A DNA stretch of 64,000 bases, taken from contig CAJQUW010016913.1 of NCBI GenBank assembly GCA_907163375.1, positions 124,001-188,000 on the forward strand, read 5' to 3'. How positions within the stretch are numbered: the stretch's first letter is position 1; the number at the start of each line of letters is the position of its first letter. Positions 25,032 through 35,967 of the stretch are shown piece by piece. The DNA is from Prostheceraeus crozeri (lineage: Eukaryota > Platyhelminthes > Polycladida > Euryleptidae). The notes beneath the pieces were generated by a model, which saw only the letters and a program-made list of their open reading frames with translations, made no database searches and was not told the DNA's origin. The translations under genes were made by a program, and so were the position numbers.

Positions 25032-27688
25032 GGTCTCCGTGGCACACTGGTGAAGTGTTTAGCCTAGCAATCTTTCGGTCTATAGGTCGAGCCCCGTAGG
25101 TGTCATTGGAAGTCGGTAGGAAGGGCATCCGGTCTCCGTGACACACTGGTGAAGTGTTTAGCCTAGCAATCTTTCGGTCTATAGGTCGAGCCCCGTAGCT
25201 GTCATTGGAAGTCGGCAGGAAGGGTATCCGGTCTCCGTGGCACACTGGTGAAGTGTTTAGCCTAGCAATCTTTCGGTCTATAGGTCGAGCCCCGTAGGTG
25301 TCATTGGAAGTCGACAGGTAGGGCATCCGGTCTCCGTGGCACACTGGTGAAGTGTTTAGCCTAGCGATCTTTCGGTCTATAGGTCGAGCCCCGTAGCTGT
25401 CATTGGAAGTCGACAGGTAGGGCATCCGGTCTCCGTGGCACACTGGTGACGTGTTTAGCCTAGCAATCTTTCGGTCTATAGGTCGAGCCCCGTAGCTGTC
25501 ATTGGAAGTCGACCAGAAGGGCATCCGGTCTCCGTGGCACACTGGTGAAGTGTTTAGCCTAGCAATCTTTCGGTCTATAGGTCGAGCCCCGTAGCTGTCA
25601 TTGGAAGTCGACCAGAAGGGCATCCGGTCTCCGTGGCACACTGGTGAAGTGTTTAGCCTAGCAATCTTTCGGTCTATAGGTCGAGCCCCGTAGGTGTCAT
25701 TGGAAGTCGGCAGGAAGGGCATCCGGTCTCCGTGGCACACTGGTGAAGTGTTTAGCCTAGCAATCTTTCGGTCTATAGGTCGAGCCCCGTAGCTGTCATT
25801 GGAAGTCGGCAGGAAGGGCATCCGGTCTCCGTGGCACACTGGTGAAGTGTTTAGCCTAGCAATCTTTCGGTCTATAGGTCGAGCCCCGAGAGTGTCATTG
25901 GAAGTCGGCAGGAAGGGCATCCGGTCTCCGTGGCACACTGGTGAAGTGATTTGCCTAGCGATCTTTCGGTCTATAGGTCGAGCCCCGTAGCTGTCATTGG
26001 AAGTCGACAGGAAGGGCATCCGGTCTCCGTGGCACACTGGTGAAGTGCTTAGCCTAGCAATCTTTCGGAGGTCAAACCCCTAGTGTCATTGGAAGTCGGC
26101 AGGAAGGGCATCCGGTCTCCGTGGCACACTGATGAAGTGTTTAGCCTAGCAATCTTACGGTCTATAGGTCGAGCCCCTAAAGTGTCATTGGAAGTCGGCA
26201 GGAAGGGCATCCGGTCTCCGTGGCACACTGGTGAAGTGCTTAGCCTAGCGATCTTTCGGAGGTCGAACCCCTAAAGTGTCATTGGAAGTCGGCAGGAAGG
26301 GCATCCGGTCTCCGTGGCACACTGGTGAAGTGTTTAGCCTAGCAATCTTTCGGTCTATAGGTCGAGCCCCGTAGCTGTCATTGGAGGTCGGCAGGAAGGG
26401 CATCCGGTCTCCGTGGCACACTGGTGAAGTGTTTAGCCTAGCAATCTTTCGGTCTATAGGTCGAGCCCCGAGAGTGTCATTGGAAGTCGGCAGGAAGGGC
26501 ATCCGGTCTCCGTGGCACACTGATGAAGTGTTTAGCCTAGCAATCTTACGGTCTATAGGTCGAGCCCCTAAAGTGTCATTGGAAGTCGGCAGGAAGGGCA
26601 TCCGGTCTCCGTGGCACACTGGTGAAGTGCTTAGCCTAGCGATCTTTCGGAGGTCGAACCCCTAAAGTGTCATTGGAAGTCGGCAGGAAGGGCATCCGGT
26701 CTCCGTGGCACACTGGTGAAGTGTTTAGCCTAGCAATCTTTCGGTCTATAGGTCGAGCCCCGTAGCTGTCATTGGAAGTCGGCAGGAAGGGCATCCGGTC
26801 TCCGTGGCACACTGGTGAAGTGTTTAGCCTAGCAATCTTTCGGTCTATAGGTCGAGACCCGTAGCTGTCATTGGAAGTCGGCAGGAAGGGCATCCGGTCT
26901 CCGTGGCACACTGGTGAAGTGTTTAGCCTAGCAATCTTTCGGTCTATAGGTCGAGCCCCGTAGCTGTCATTGGAAGTCGGCAGGAAGGGCATCCGGTCTC
27001 CGTGGCACACTGGTGAAGTGTTTAGCCTAGCAATCTTTCGGTCTATAGGTCGAGCCCCGTAGCTGTCATTGGAAGTCGGCAGGAAGGGCATCCGGTCTCC
27101 GTGGCACACTGGTGAAGTGTTTAGCCTAGCGATCTTTCGGTCTATAGGTCGAGCCCCGTAGGTGTCATTGGAAGTCGGCAGGAAGGGTATCCGGTCTCCG
27201 TGGCACACTGGTGAAGTGTTTAGCCTAGCAATCTTTCGGTCTATAGGTCGAGCCCCTAAAGTGTCATTGGAAGTCGACAGGAAGGGCATCCGGTCTCCGT
27301 GGCACACTGGTGAAGTGTTTAGCCTAGCAATCTTTCGGTCTATAGGTCGAGCCCCGTAGCTGTCATTGGAAGTCGGCAGGAAGGGCATCCGGTCTCCGTG
27401 GAACACTGGTGAAGTGTTTAGCCTAGCAATCTTTCGGTCTATAGGTCGAGCCACGTAGCTGTCATTGGAAGTCGGCAGGAAGGGCATCCGGTCTCCGTGG
27501 CACACTGGTGAAGTGTTTAGCCTAGCAATCTTTCGGTCTATAGGTCGAGCCACGTAGCTGTCATTGGAAGTCGGCAGGAAGGGCATCCGGTCTCCGTGGC
27601 ACACTGGTGAAGTGCTTGGCCTAGCAATCTTTCGGTCTATAGGTCGAGCCCCGTAGGTGTCATTGGAAGTCGACAGGAAGGGCATCCG
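25032..27688 (+). repeat. 99-bp satellite made of about 27 SINE heads
   Basis: The unit begins ggtctccgtggcacactgg and ends aagggcatcc, and is the tRNA-like head of the SINE found at 13856, 19539 and 52531. Most units carry ggtcgagccccgtagctgtc. Some read cctaaagtgtc, and three lack five bases (tttcggaggtcgaacc). A block of about four units recurs 391 bp apart (ending near 26274 and 26665). Because 99 is a multiple of 3, the minus strand stays open with a 33-residue repeat for up to 358 codons; this is not a gene. The units keep A-box- and B-box-like words, so many could in principle still recruit pol III. Confidence 0.95.
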
Positions 27689-27757
27689 GACTTAAAAGTA
27701 CCGCAACGCTCCAGAAAAGTCTACGTCAGCCCCATGGGGACTAGTGACGTCAAAGCA
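27689..27757 (+). mobile_element. SINE body at the 3' end of the head array
   Basis: Directly after the last head comes acttaaaagtaccgcaacgc, then tacgtcagccccatgggg and actagtgacgtcaaagc. The same order is found in the SINE at 13856-13933 (inverse strand). The array therefore sits inside one SINE: many heads and one body. Past about 27757 the sequence (gttgaacgtgg to gtaattaagtaa) loosely resembles the LINE tail at 19424-19466, possibly the source of the SINE 3' tail. Confidence 0.8.
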
Positions 27758-27881
27758 TCATGTCTGGCCCCGTTGAACGTGGACAAGGACGAAACACGAG
27801 GAAGTAATTAAGTAATGGAGTATTGGAGAGGCTAACAGCCAACTGCTCCTCGTTCTTCCAAAGATCTCACACCAGCCATCC

Positions 27882-28082
27882 GTCTAAATCAGGGTGGGTG
27901 ACCTCCGGCCGCAGGTTGCTTATCAATTGACACTGCGTCTGGTCTGACTGACATGTGTTTAATTTGAGTTTTAAATTCCCCGGAATTCTGGTTCACCCCT
28001 CTTATTCGCTACATTAGACTATTTTTGGCTGTTTGTTGCGAGTGCCTGAGATACCGGCTGGTTGACCGCCCCTGGTCTAAAT
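27882..28082. mobile_element. Small hAT MITE with perfect 8-bp target duplication
   Basis: The element spans 27890-28074 (185 bp). The left end is cagggtgggtgacctccggc. The right end read on the other strand is caggggcggtcaaccagccg. These are imperfect inverted ends of the hAT (Charlie-like) type. The 8-bp gtctaaat lies at both flanks (27882-27889 and 28075-28082). There is no coding capacity. Confidence 0.85.
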
Positions 28083-28325
28083 GACCATTCCTACAGCAAT
28101 AATCCAATACGCCTATAATCCCAGGACTTGGATTCTGAAATCCTCAGAAGAGGGTATTGGCGATGTTGAATTGCTTCATTTGATACACCAAGAGACGCCG
28201 AGACTGAAACAGCAGCTTTATGCGCACAGCTGGTCTGAATGAGCAGTCGGCGAAGGAACAGGATGCGGTGATTTGACCATAATCGACAAATGTTGGATCA
28301 TAGACCAAAATTTTGAATGAAAATT

Positions 28326-28470
28326 TCCAGGTGTTTTCCAGGATTTCCAGGGAAATTTAACAAAAAATCAGGGGTCAAATTTGAAAGAAAATTTCCAGAC
28401 TTTCTACAAGGAAATTTTACTCAAATGCACGCGTCAAATTTAAAAGAAAAATTCCGGGAAAAATCCACCC
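28326..28470. repeat. ttccagg-rich block, left
   Basis: Contains aaatttccaggtgttttcc and aggatttccagggaaattt, followed by diverged echoes to about 28470. The same words occur in direct orientation at 29551-29646. This may be one side of a degraded transposon whose better-kept end lies at 29655. Confidence 0.45.
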
Positions 28471-29550
28471 AAAGTTCTGTGCCTAAGGAGCTTACACACC
28501 ATAAAATTAATATCATTGACGAAAAAAATTTGAAAAGTGGTGTGAAATTGGCTGAATTTTTAAGGCGCAGCTGATTCCAAATAAAAAATACCAATACTGT
28601 ATATGCATCAGACGGCTACATATTTCTAAAAAAATGAAGATATAATCGATGGTAACAAATTCAAAGCTTGCGGATTGAGGTGAACAAAATAGAGAAAGAG
28701 TATAACAATCAATAACGAAAAATATAAGAATTAGCAATTAAATGTAACAATTAACGTAATATCTGTAAAGTCGACTCTATAATGAAATGCAACAAGGTGA
28801 ACGTCAGAGCGTCGTCATTCAGATATGATCATTTGAACTGTAGCATTGCTGCGTGAATCCGTGAATGTGGAAGACCAAGAGCCAGAAAGAGGAACATAAT
28901 GGTTGTTCTGCTACATATGCATGAGAGTAATCACAATCAGCTTAAGAGAATGATACAGAGAAGAATTGACCGAAGAAAGCTCATTGGCACACGACGTGTC
29001 GGGAATAATATATCTACATATTGAAAACCTACTTGAAATGTCTTTGAAAATATTCGATATTAGCCTCGTATCATTCGGAACAAGTCTGGTGCCTAAATGA
29101 AGTTTATAGGTTGAGCACCATTTTGCGTCAGTAGATTCTGCCACATGGCAATCAAGTGTGTAATAGCATTAATCCTAGATTACGGCTCCTAGTTCCCCAT
29201 ACCACACGACGTTAATGAGTGAATTTACAACTTCTAGTTCATCACACCGCGCAGCGTTTATGAGGGAATTCACAGCTACTAATTCACCATACTGTACAAC
29301 AATTAGGAGTTCGACAACAGTTCATAGTTAACCATACAACTGCAGTTCAGTCTCATTCATGTTGTATACGTTGTGATAAGAGATTCCAGTCACTGAAATA
29401 TTCTAAAAACAAAAAAATTGTATGCGAATGAAGGCTATATTTGTAACAAATAAGTAGACATATGAAGAGTAAAATCTGGAAAAATAGAAAACACTTCAAC
29501 CATAGAGAAAGTGTGACTTCAGCAACTTCCAATTAGTTTTAATTAGTCTC
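28471..29550. other. Interior between ttccagg blocks
   Basis: AT-rich sequence. A 77-codon minus frame at 28911-29144 has no recognisable domain. At about 29183-29330 a diverged repeat of about 60 bp occurs two to three times (words such as catcacaccgcgcagcgttta and the related cataccacacgacgttaatg). Confidence 0.35.
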
Positions 29551-29655
29551 AAAATTTCCAGGAGTTTTCCAGGTGTTTTCCAGGTTTCCAGGGTAAAATT
29601 TCATTTTCCAGGTGTTTTCCAGGTTTCCAGGGGGCGCGGACACCCTGACAGACCC
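29551..29655 (-). repeat. ttccagg-rich block with hAT-like terminus
   Basis: Tandem copies of ccaggtgttttccaggtttc end in gggggcgcggacaccctg at 29636-29653. Read on the minus strand this begins cagggtgtccgcgccccctg, a typical hAT-type terminus followed by subterminal repeats. A matching left terminus is not visible near 28326, so the element is truncated or strongly diverged. Confidence 0.5.
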
Positions 29656-30101
29656 TAAAATTGGACGTATTCTCTCCTGGATCGGCCTATAGGACTCTCA
29701 AATCGTAGCTTGTCATAATCGGGTTGATTCAAGAGTTATGCTTAAAAGAAAGTTATGAGAAAACTCAAACTCTGTTGCGTTTGGAATACAATTCTATCCG
29801 CAACTTCCTTAGCCTGCATTCAATACCGTTTAGATATGAAATCGACAGCTATCTTACACATGCTCGTAGATTGATTGATACATGTATTTATAAATAGACC
29901 TCGTATTTACAGCCATGTGAACAAAGTTTTCCTATAAATAGGCATCATATCAATCTGTTGTCGTTCCAGCAGCGTTCTACAATTCAAATGAACCCTTGGA
30001 TACTGTCGACTGCCACAAGGCGCACCAACACTTTTCTAAATACGTGATTTTACTTTTCCTCTCATCGTAAGGTCTTTTTAAAGAGTAGCTTTGCAGAGCA
30101 G
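29656..30101. other. Spacer, no gene seen
   Basis: AT-rich unique sequence between the ttccagg block and the 31-bp array. No domain, array or inverted ends noted. Confidence 0.45.
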
Positions 30102-30575
30102 TCTTCAAATGTCGTGCTGACGGTGCGGAACACCTTCAAATGTCGTGCTGACGGTGCGGAAGACCCTCAAACGTCGTGCTGACGGTGCGGATCACCTTCA
30201 AATGTCGTGCTGACGGTGTTGAACACCTTCAAATGTCGTGCTGACGGTGAGGAAGACCCTCAAACGTCGTGCTGACGGTGCGGAAGACCCTCAAACGTCG
30301 TGCTGACGGTGCGGAAGACCCTCAAACGTCGTGCTGACGGTGCGGAGGACCTTCAAATATCGCGCTGACGGTCGGAACACCTTCAAATGTCGTGCTGACG
30401 GTGAGGAAGACCCTCAAACGTCGTGCTGATGTTGCGGAGGACCTTCAAACGCCGTGCTGACGGTGCGGAAGACCCTCAAACGTCGTGCTGACGGTGCGGA
30501 AGACCCTCAAACGTCGTGCTGACGGTGTGGAAGACCCTCAAACGTCGTGCTGACGTTGCGGAGGACCTTTAAACG
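30102..30575. repeat. 31-bp array, about 15 copies
   Basis: The unit is centred on gtcgtgctgacggtgcgga followed by agaccctcaaac or acaccttcaaat. The two flavours (caaacgtcg and caaatgtcg) alternate irregularly. There are a few single-base changes and one shortened unit near 30370. It starts and ends inside partial units and has no coding meaning. Confidence 0.93.
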
Positions 30576-30934
30576 ACCCCCTCGGGAACATCTCATTTAG
30601 CCTACTTGACATTTATCTCCGAAACCTTTCACCTGCATCACTTCACTTGCTGAAGCAATATCGAAGCGTGTATCATCATTCCCACCCAATATCTGTCAAT
30701 CATGGTTTCATTTCAACAGTTTTGACTTTACAGAATCTAGAGAGAGTATTATCAATAACTCTCTTCACTTTGGGGAAATCCTGACGCTGCAGTTGCTCTC
30801 AGCGTAGAATGCGAGATCTAACTTTACCTCATCTGACCCTTCTCTGCCTCTCTCCTCACGCGCAACACTCTCTCTCTCTCTGACCTCATAACCGATTACC
30901 AAATCCCTCTGCGCATTCCCGAAGTGAAACTCAC
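30576..30934. other. Probable intron sequence downstream of the SH3 exon
   Basis: Includes a ct-rich run (ctctctctctctgacctc near 30869). If the exon at 30935-31056 is real, this is the start of its downstream intron on the minus strand. No continuation exon was found in the remaining lower coordinates. Confidence 0.35.
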
Positions 30935-31056
30935 CTTTGTCGGACCCCTAATGATGAGAACTTCGCGAGCTTTGAAAGACAGATCTTCTGGATTCACTCC
31001 GTTGAAGGTGAATTCGCATACCACTTCATCTCCCTGCTTCAAGGCCGAAGGATCCT
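30935..31056 (-). CDS. Probable host exon: N-terminal half of an SH3 domain (CSK-like)
   Basis: The minus strand encodes EDPSALKQGDEVVCEF, then TFNGVNPEDLSFKAREVLII and RGPTK. The pattern GxExVxxFxFxG-x4-DLxFxxxxVLxI is the first half of an SH3 domain. It is closest, from memory, to C-terminal Src kinase (CSK: TECIAKYNFHG, DLPF, DVLTI, TK), a cytosolic tyrosine kinase that inhibits Src kinases. A strong donor (acaaag|gtgagt) sits where CSK would continue with DPNWYK. Upstream is a pyrimidine-rich acceptor (ctcctgtccatttcag). Exon length is 122 bp. Alternatively translation starts just upstream at an ATG pair (31088-31093), giving MMKSPHILLSIS before the domain. The rest of SH3, SH2 and the kinase domain are not found in the window. 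It could be another SH3 protein. Confidence 0.55.
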
Positions 31057-31379
31057 CTGAAATGGACAGGAGAATGTGAGGACTCTTCATCATTCAGTCT
31101 CCTATAATCAAATACCGCGTTCATTAGAACTACAGCAGTGGCTACTATTTAGAACAGTGGAGAACAACCAAGTTGGGATAGTAGTCTTTCAAAAGGCAGA
31201 CATATGTTCAAATTCCTTTATTGCATACTTTAAGCGCAATTTTAAATACTGCTGTTCAAAAAATTTGTGGTAGTACATTGCATTGTTGTATCCGTAGATG
31301 CATGCAGTAGCATTGTATTCAACTTAACTGCTGTCTTTTAAGGAGGTGCATTTTGCATTCTTAAGCTCTATATGAATAA
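31057..31379. other. Sequence upstream of the SH3 exon
   Basis: AT-rich, with a 65-codon plus-strand frame at 31076-31273 that shows no domain. It would be intron or 5' flank of the SH3 exon on the minus strand. Confidence 0.35.
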
Positions 31380-31955
31380 CAGGGCTGCCACTCTTATCAA
31401 AAATAAAAACCGGAAAGTCAAACCGGAATGGTGCCCCATTAAAAAAGATCACCTTCACGTTCTTAAGAAGGTCCTTCAAGATCTTAAAAGGGCCCTCACA
31501 ATCTTAAACGGCCCCTTCACGATCTCAAAGGGCCCTCACAATCTCAAAGGGCCCTCACAATCTCAAAGGGCCCTCACAATCTCAAGAAGACCCTTACAAT
31601 CTTAAAGAGCCCCTTCACCATCTCAAAGGTCCCCCTCACGATCTCAAAGGTCCCCCTCACGATCTCAAAGGTCCCCTTCGCGATCTCAAAGGGCCCCTTC
31701 ACGATCTCAAGAGGGCCCTCACAATCTCATAGGACCCCTTTACTATCTCAAGAGGGCCCTCACAATCTCAAGAGGACCCTTACAATCTTAAAGAGCCCCT
31801 TCACCATCTCAAAGGTCCCCCTCACGATCTCAAAAGGGACCCTAAAGTGCTTCAAAATCCAAATTATTTGTTCCTTGGTAGAACATTATCCTACTACTTG
31901 GCTTTGTCTAAAAAAAGCAGGAATTCCGGTTAAAACCGGAAGAGTGGCAGCCCTG
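31380..31955. mobile_element. MITE with cagggctgccactctt ends and a 19-bp array, copy 1
   Basis: Inverted ends of 16 bp (cagggctgccactctt) lie at 31380-31395 and 31940-31955. A 6-bp gaataa directly flanks both sides (31374-31379 and 31956-31961). Inside each end are ccgg-containing segments. Between about 31460 and 31850 lies an array of about 19-bp units such as ggccctcacaatctcaaag and gtccccctcacgatctcaaa. A second copy at 45801-46171 shares ends and flanks of the array but has a shorter array. The caggg start suggests the hAT group, but the 6-bp flank does not fit the usual 8 bp. Confidence 0.8.
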
Positions 31956-32104
31956 GAATAATGAAAAATGAACAAGCCAAAGTAATAGCGGAAGCTCCTC
32001 TGTGTCATTAAATGATGGTGCTATGAACTTATTAGGAAATATGAAAATGTGACCTTCTTTCATCGCAAAAATGACGATCTGGAACTATTACACCTATTCG
32101 CCTA

Positions 32105-32505
32105 TATGCCGTACAATGTAAAATAACATATACAAAAACCGTTTAAACGACATGTACTTAAGTGCACATAGACCTCCGTCACCCAAACAGAAACGACTTT
32201 CGAAAGCCGCGCTCAAGTTCCCTTAGCGATGCGCGTGCGATAACGGCATTCCAGTACAAAATTGGTGCAATATACAAATAAAATCCAAAAAGAATACTTG
32301 ACTTATAAAATTCATATATCACAGTCACCTTTTCGTGACATCATATTGCTCATTAAGTCATTAGTTAATGCTTTTGCAAAATCTAAAGAACATCAACCTC
32401 AACCGAAGAAGTATCTTTAAAAGTCAAAGTCTGAGTTGGCCATTTTCACATCATCGGTTCAAATAATGTCCACGGGCCACGCGTTGCCTACCACTAATCT
32501 AGAGG
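32105..32505 (+). repeat. Dispersed repeat, intact plus-strand copy
   Basis: The first part (gtacaatgtaaaataa to gataacggcattccag) matches the inverse of 41600-41765. The second part (cattagttaatgcttttgca to gccacgcgttgcctaccact) matches the inverse of 37695-37875. In the other copy these halves are separated by a hAT insertion at 38064-41344. No coding capacity or class is recognised. Confidence 0.7.
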
Positions 32506-33183
32506 TTTCATTAATTACGCATTAATTTAATTAGCAATGAATGAGCCTGAAATGTCGAAGAAATCTAGATCATTTCTTGCGCAAATGAACGGTACACCGA
32601 ACGTTTCAAGAGCTTTCTGTCATCGAGAAATTTGTGCAATCTTAAAAATATTGCATCGGTAAGGTTAGCACAGTACTTGCGATTCTGGTATTCAACCTTG
32701 CGGACGAAAGAGGATGATTATTACAGGTCAGCCTCAATGATTTGCTTCCCGGCAAGTATACACCAGTACTTGACTTCATCAGCAAAGCGACAAACATTAT
32801 CAGTAATCCCATCCTTAAGACTGCAAACAGCATGCCATCTGCAAAATACCAAGAGCCTGCAATGGCAAACTCGAAGACCATCTCTAAATCGGGAGATAAC
32901 CATGTTGAGGTACATCATTTACCACTTCGGGAATTGTGGAGTTGAGGTTTTTGTGGTTCTAGTCTTTTGATAAATATTCATGTTTTGAACGACGGTAATC
33001 TTGGCACTTTGGACCAAACTATGACTATCTAGATATTGCAGTGGCTACTCGTATTTCTATGAAGTTTAACTGCTATTTCTGGAATAGACATCCGCTTGAT
33101 AATTAAACATCTATAGCAGAAAAGGAACCTCGATCGCGCGCGCTCTATGGAAGCGCATTGATATACATGTAAACAAATTTCTT
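32506..33183. other. Spacer with an unassigned open stretch
   Basis: Overlapping frames on both strands at about 32632-32970 (up to 112 codons plus, 79 minus). The minus frame reads hydrophobic (LIMFVALLM) but I recognise no family and see no convincing splice sites, so I do not call a gene. Confidence 0.3.
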
Positions 33184-34203
33184 TGTCTTCACCAATCGAT
33201 TCTAAAAATTGACTGTAAATTTCGATTTAAAAATCAATCATTCAATTGAATTCTGATTAATCCATCAACACGCGTTAGGCTTTCAAATAAATACAAGTCA
33301 ACAAATTTTACTCGAATATATTTCGCATTTACCGTCTTCTCAACGATTCACAAAAAGGGAATGCTAGGTTGATATACAAACTGTCATGTCATGCCATGCG
33401 TAATGGCGATAACTCTTGCACATTCAACTATAGAAGATTTCAGTACAAAGTTCAGTTATGATATGAGTTGAATTTTAATGAAAGTCTATTTCCAGTTTTA
33501 AGAATGATGCAATCAACATTCTTCTTTTCAAAAATAACTGATTTATCTAAATGAACACGATTTGACATTGAAATTCATCGTCACTAGAATATTCTCAAAT
33601 TAATAATCACTCTGTAAAAAATATATCATCAGTTGAAAAATCGGAACACAGCTCAATAGCTGCCATTTCATCCAATGTCAGGAATCATCAGCAGGCCTAG
33701 TTTACATCACAGCGTCGACGCAACTCCCTATTTGAAGTTTGATAATCACTCTTTCATGAATCCTTTAGGGCGTCCTAATTTGCGTCTTCACCGACCAATT
33801 GACTGTAAAATACGATTCAAAAACAAATCATGTTCTTCAACGCGCGTTAGGATTTCAAATAAATACAAGGCAAACAATTGTACTCGAATATGTTTCACCT
33901 CCATTCTCAACGATTCACAAAAAAATGAATGCTAGGTTGATATACAAACTGTCAAAGCAAGAATATTAAAATCTGAAATCACGTTAGATCTCATGCATAA
34001 TAAACTATAGAATACTGCAGTATAAAATTCAATAACATTTCAATTTCAAGATTGATTTTCAATTATGTAATCAAAATCCTAATTTGGAAAAATAATTGAA
34101 TTATCTAAATAAATGCGATTTGTAATTGAAATTCGTCGACACTAGGATATTCTCAAACCAATAATCTTTCGTTCAAGAAACCTCTAGGGCATCCTATTTA
34201 ACG
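33184..34203. repeat. Diverged tandem duplication of about 0.4-0.6 kb
   Basis: The copy from 33184 and the copy from 33783 share ordered blocks. Examples are gtcttcacc, ttgactgtaaa, cgcgttagg-ttcaaataaatacaa, tcaacgattcacaaaaa, tgctaggttgatatacaaac and tagggc-tcctaattt/tattt. Copy 1 has about 140 bp extra near its end. Many substitutions and gaps mean the duplication is old. No gene is seen in either copy. Confidence 0.75.
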
Positions 34204-34914
34204 TTACATTGCACAGAAGTATAATCGATTAATCGCGCACAACGCTGAATGATCATCTTTCTTATCAAGAAGAATTTCGCGTATACACAACAATCTACGA
34301 CGTCCAAGGACTAACTGCTTTCATTTTCTTTAACCTTATTTGCGTGACTAAACTCGTTTATATATCTTTCCAAGTTTCTGAACACAATTTAGAAGATGAG
34401 AGATTGATGAAGATGATGGCAAGAACTAAGGAGCGTTGTCACTCGCTATATCGCTAATGATCGTGCCATCGAAGGAAAGAAAGATGGAATAGTTGATGAG
34501 ACGCCAGCGAGATGAATTGCTGCCATATCTGCAAGTCAAATCAACTTTCAGGGGAAATTTTCATATCCAGACTCTTTGGCGTCGAAAACGAGGATCAACT
34601 GATTCGAGGGAAACAACACAGCTCAATGGATATTTGAACAGCATGTCACGTGAGTGCTGATGATGCAAGAGGTTTTGTGATGCCATAATTCACTCATGTT
34701 TGGCAAATAATGAATGATTAACGATGCATATTTGCGTGAGATTTGATGCCAACTATGCAACTTATCATTGAAGCGTAAAATCGATAGAAAACTGAAGTGA
34801 AAGATGACTTTAGTGAAAGTCAATATTCTCGCTGAAGTTTGAGAATGCAAACTCCTCCATTTTGACTCCATAGGAAGCCGTCGGTGTCCAAATGCGGAAG
34901 AATTTTCTACAAAA
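34204..34914. other. Spacer, no gene seen
   Basis: AT-rich sequence with an 82-codon minus frame at 34623-34871 lacking any recognisable domain. It ends at the LINE 3' tail. Confidence 0.45.
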
Positions 34915-35585
34915 TTTATAATAATAATAAATGCCGTTTATTATATGAACTCGGCCTTAATAATAAAAATCGTAAGGCCACACAATATTTGAACAGGGTA
35001 CAGAATCGCATTAAGAAGTCAATCAAAAACAAAAAACTGAGAATAGAGTCATGAAGTTAAAGAAATGTCGTGCTGTCGGTCATTTCACAGATGGAAATTG
35101 ATGTTCGCAAGCTCTATCAGAAATGAATCACTTTGAAGCTTTGTTGTTATTTTTGGTAGACAATACTTTCGTCTTCGGAGTAAGATGATGTAAGGGGTGA
35201 TTTTCGTCATGTGTTAAGTCAGTAAATAGCTTGAACCCTTGTACCGTTCTTCGATAATTAAGTGGAACAAAATTGCTGCAATTACAGTGAGGGCAACAAA
35301 TAATTCTATAGGCCCTCTTCTGAATGCTTTCCAGTTCTTTCTCTTGATTTACTCTAAGTGATGTAAAGAGAGGGGCACAGTATTCGAGTACACTTCGTAT
35401 TGAACCATTATAAATCAGAATGAGGGACTCTGGTGGCATGAATGGTTTCAAGAGCCTTAGGGCGCCAAGACGACATGATGCCTTTTTTGTTAGCTGTTGA
35501 ATGTGGTCATTCCAGCTGAGGTTCCTATCCACCACCACACCCAAAAGCTTGATTGTATCAACAATCGGTACACCGGGTAAGGCAA
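34915..35585 (-). mobile_element. LINE 3' end (CR1/jockey-like reverse transcriptase C-terminus)
   Basis: The minus strand reads IKLLGVVVDRNLSWNDHI, then a LTKKASCRLGALRLLK segment, IYNGSIRSVLEYCAPLF, IQKRAYRIICC and NHPLHHLTPKT, ending with a stop at about 35128. LG-V-x-D-x-LSW-x-x-HI, then a SVLEYC-P-F segment, is the usual end of non-LTR reverse transcriptases. It is followed by a 3' UTR and a ttattattattat tail near 34917-34930, which marks the 3' terminus. It is 5'-truncated, as LINE copies usually are. The open frame (138 codons) is fairly intact, so the insertion is not very old. Clade not resolved. Confidence 0.8.
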
Positions 35586-35967
35586 CATGTGTTATTGCTT
35601 GAGATTTTATGAATACCTGACACTATTGAAATTACAATATTAAAGTTGAAATATTGAATGAGTACTTCCATAAGCTTGGCAGGCACTGTAACATCATAAA
35701 CCTGCTGAGTAGGGTACAATGACAAACCTGTCAAGAAGGATATCACCATAAATCCTGCGATTAGGGTACAGGTACATTCATAAGTCGGTACTTGTAGGTT
35801 TTATCCCCCCACTCCTTCAAAATTCGATAAATCATGTTTCAATGAACTGATGGTTATGAAACTTGAGGAGTGTCTAGATATGGATATTTTCTCTCTACAA
35901 ACCAAATTTCATTCAAATCGGATAAATAGTTGCTGCGCTACAGTCGATAACGTAATTTAAGAAAGAA

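Noticed and set aside
24961-27685. Minus-strand frames with a 33-residue repeat (up to 358 codons)
   Set aside because: They are the 99-bp SINE-head satellite in a stop-free frame, and the opposite strand is also open in places.
25032-27688. A cluster of 27 tRNA genes
   Set aside because: A- and B-box-like words exist, but the 3' partner of the ggtctcc acceptor-like start is absent, no proper T arm is visible, and the units end in the SINE-specific sequence.
28317-28574. 85-codon plus-strand frame
   Set aside because: Built from the ttccagg and gtcaaatttgaa-like repeats of a transposon end.
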